Below, in pieces: positions 62,056 to 64,000 of a DNA stretch of 64,000 bases (the stretch's first letter is position 1; every line of letters begins with the position of its first letter). The notes beneath the pieces are model-generated. The model worked only from the letters and a program-made list of their open reading frames with translations, had not been told where the DNA came from and made no database searches. A program made the translations under genes and the position numbers. The DNA is from Liquorilactobacillus nagelii DSM 13675 (GTDB taxonomy: Bacteria; Bacillota; Bacilli; Lactobacillales; Lactobacillaceae): NCBI RefSeq assembly GCF_019444005.1, contig NZ_CP049304.1, positions 1,674,001 to 1,738,000 of the forward strand, given 5' to 3'.

Positions 62056-64000
62056 CTATTTTTGACTAACCTTTTCTTTATCAATTAGCTTCTGATCCTC
62101 ATGTACACTAATTACAATTTTGCCTTTGCTAGCTCCAATTGAAACAGAGCTCCCAACTTTAACCTGCCCAGTAATTAATAATTCACTAAGTTTGTCTTCC
62201 ACTTCAGTCTGTAATGCCCGCCGGATTGGACGAGCACCATATTCAGGGTCGAACCCTTTTTTCGCAACCAAATCAATTGCTGCTGGAGTTATCTTAATTT
62301 TAACTTGCTGCTGGCGAACACGATCCAATAACTCTTTGGCCATTAACTTAACAATTGCATGCAATTCTTTTTTCTCCAACTGATGAAAAATAATTGTTTC
62401 ATCAATTCGATTAAGAAATTCTGGTCGGAAAGTTTTTTTCAAGATTTCTTGAATTTTAGCTGACATTGCCTTAAATTTATCTTCCGGCTGAGTACTACCA
62501 AATCCAACTTGTTTTTCATCACGCAAAGCAGTTGCGCCTAGGTTTGAAGTCATAATAATGATTGTATTACGAAAATCAATTTTTCTACCTTTAGAATCCG
62601 TTAAATATCCATCATCAAGAACTTGAAGCAAAATATTAAAAACATCTGGATGGGCCTTTTCTACTTCGTCAAACAACACTACCGAATACGGATGCTGCCT
62701 AACTTTTTCTGTTAATTGTCCACCCTCATCATATCCTACATAACCGGGAGGAGACCCTACTAAGCGACTGGTACTATATTTTTCCATATACTCGCTCATG
62801 TCAATTCGAATCATTGAGTTCTCTGATCCAAACATCGCTTCCGCCAATGCTTTAGCTAATTCTGTTTTTCCAACACCGGTGGGACCCAAAAACATAAATG
62901 AACCAATTGGTCGTTTTGGATCTTTTAATCCACTTCGAGCACGTCGAATTGCTCGAGAAACAGCTGAAACAGCTGCTTCTTGCCCGATAACTCGTTGATG
63001 AAGAATTTTTTCCAGATCAATTAAGCGGGCAGTTTCACTTTTATTCATTTGCGTAACTGGGACACCGGTCCATTCTGAAACAACCTGAGCAATATCCTCT
63101 GCTCCAACAGAGACCGTATAAACACCCTTTGATTGTTGTTCAAGTAGTTTATCAATTGAGTCTTTAAGACGTAATTCCTTTTTTCGTATCTTCGCCGCTT
63201 CTTCAAATTTTTCTTGCGTTAGTGCTGTAACCTTTTGACCAGCTAATTGCTGGAGTTTTCCTTTCTTTTCTTCAATTGACTTAGTACTACTAGATTGATT
63301 TAATCTAACCTTAGCTGCTGCTTCATCCATCAAATCAATTGCTTTGTCAGGCAAATAACGATCTGAAATATAGCGTGAACTCAGCTTAACCGCTGCTACT
63401 AACGCTTCATCAGTGATTTTTAAATGATGATGTGCTTCATAACGTGGACGCAAGCCCTGCAAAATTTTCAAACTATCATCTGTTGTTGGTTCAGCCACCA
63501 TAATTTTAGCAAAGCGACGTTCCAGTGCTGAATCGGATTCTATATATTTTTGAAATTCATCCAGTGTTGTTGCACCAACCACCTGAACTTCACCACGTGC
63601 TAAAGCAGGTTTCAAAATATTTGAAGCATCGATAGCTCCTTCAGCTCCACCAGCTCCAATTAAAGTATGCAACTCATCAATGAAAAGGATAACTTGACCA
63701 TCAGCGTAAATTTCATCAAGAATCTTTTTTACTCGATCCTCAAATTCACCTCGATATTTTGTACCTGCAACTAAAGATCCCATGTCCAGAACCATTACCC
63801 TCTTATGGGCTAAACTCTCAGGTACTTGACCGCTAACGATAACTTGGGCTAATCCTTCAGCAATTGCTGTTTTACCAACACCTGGTTCACCAAGCAGTAC
63901 TGGATTATTTTTGGTTCGGCGACTCAGTACTTGAATTACTCGACGAACTTCCTTTTCCCGCCCAATTACAGGATCAATCTTATTCTCAGCTGCTAATTTA
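62056..64000 (-). CDS. clpC: ATP-dependent Clp protease ATP-binding subunit ClpC (5' end outside window)
   Basis: HSP100 unfoldase that feeds substrates to ClpP. The open frame runs off the right edge; 647 residues are visible. AAA-1 begins [20 protein letters not shown] with Walker [14 protein letters not shown] and Walker [14 protein letters not shown]; a UVR/coiled-coil M domain follows; AAA-2 has [44 protein letters not shown] and [14 protein letters not shown]. The N-domain is not in the window. In relatives it lies behind ctsR. The in-frame ATG at 63795 is internal and not the start. Confidence 0.96.
   Translation of the reverse strand, partial: KLAAENKIDPVIGREKEVRRVIQVLSRRTKNNPVLLGEPGVGKTAIAEGLAQVIVSGQVPESLAHKRVMVLDMGSLVAGTKYRGEFEDRVKKILDEIYADGQVILFIDELHTLIGAGGAEGAIDASNILKPALARGEVQVVGATTLDEFQKYIESDSALERRFAKIMVAEPTTDDSLKILQGLRPRYEAHHHLKITDEALVAAVKLSSRYISDRYLPDKAIDLMDEAAAKVRLNQSSSTKSIEEKKGKLQQLAGQKVTALTQEKFEEAAKIRKKELRLKDSIDKLLEQQSKGVYTVSVGAEDIAQVVSEWTGVPVTQMNKSETARLIDLEKILHQRVIGQEAAVSAVSRAIRRARSGLKDPKRPIGSFMFLGPTGVGKTELAKALAEAMFGSENSMIRIDMSEYMEKYSTSRLVGSPPGYVGYDEGGQLTEKVRQHPYSVVLFDEVEKAHPDVFNILLQVLDDGYLTDSKGRKIDFRNTIIIMTSNLGATALRDEKQVGFGSTQPEDKFKAMSAKIQEILKKTFRPEFLNRIDETIIFHQLEKKELHAIVKLMAKELLDRVRQQQVKIKITPAAIDLVAKKGFDPEYGARPIRRALQTEVEDKLSELLITGQVKVGSSVSIGASKGKIVISVHEDQKLIDKEKVSQK

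Noticed and set aside
61870..62088. 72-codon plus-strand frame between clpC and rpoB
   Set aside because: It runs across the clpC terminator and the rpoB promoter in antisense and has no ribosome binding site or similarity.

Overview
The window is chromosomal DNA from an AT-rich, low-GC Gram-positive bacterium. Gene order (clpC, rpoB, rpoC, rpsL, rpsG, fusA, then the S10-spc-alpha ribosomal block followed by the ECF module, truA, rplM and rpsI), short AGGAGG-type ribosome binding sites, frequent TTG/GTG starts, a GatCAB amidotransferase, a CamS lipoprotein and a PTS-dependent dihydroxyacetone kinase all point to Lactobacillales, most likely family Lactobacillaceae. The species cannot be named from the sequence alone. 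Almost everything reads on the minus strand, so the biological order runs from the right edge to the left.

Right part (about 30.8-64 kb, read right to left): the 3' part of clpC, then rpoB-rpoC, an inserted plus-strand type IV prepilin peptidase gene, the str genes rpsL-rpsG-fusA, an inserted plus-strand nicotinamidase-like gene, then an unbroken ribosomal superoperon from rpsJ to rplQ that includes secY, adk, infA, rpmJ and rpoA. It is followed by ecfA1-ecfA2-ecfT, truA, rplM and rpsI. Several RNA elements belong to this block: a structured S10 leader with a strong promoter, a candidate L17 downstream element after rplQ, a candidate L13 leader and a str-operon leader.

Middle part (about 9.3-30.7 kb): an aminotransferase, a copper homeostasis cluster (copY-copA-copZ with a cop-box promoter in front of copA), a MarR regulator, an orphan ECF substrate-binding protein with a GH73 cell-wall hydrolase, a guanine-riboswitch-controlled xpt-pbuX operon, a divergent PurK paralogue, then pcrA-ligA-camS, gatC-gatA-gatB, a diacylglycerol kinase and rlmD.

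Left part (about 0-9.3 kb) is the accessory region. It holds an Mrr-type restriction endonuclease with a coiled-coil/zinc-ribbon partner beside a disturbed rlmD 3' end, then glycerol/dihydroxyacetone catabolism (dhaK-dhaL-dhaM divergent from gldA). The TetR-type activator gene dhaS next to gldA is split by an intact 1258-bp IS3-family element with a CAT target duplication; removing the element and one CAT restores a perfect reading frame. The presumed DhaS operator and two catabolite-repression-like sites remain in the dhaK-gldA intergenic region. A DJ-1/PfpI protein and a membrane-anchored methyltransferase lie at the left edge.

No clearly new multi-gene system is visible. The best leads are the IS-inactivated dha regulator, the duplicated rlmD 3' end next to the Mrr pair, the PurK paralogue with altered active-site residues and the structured ribosomal leaders.
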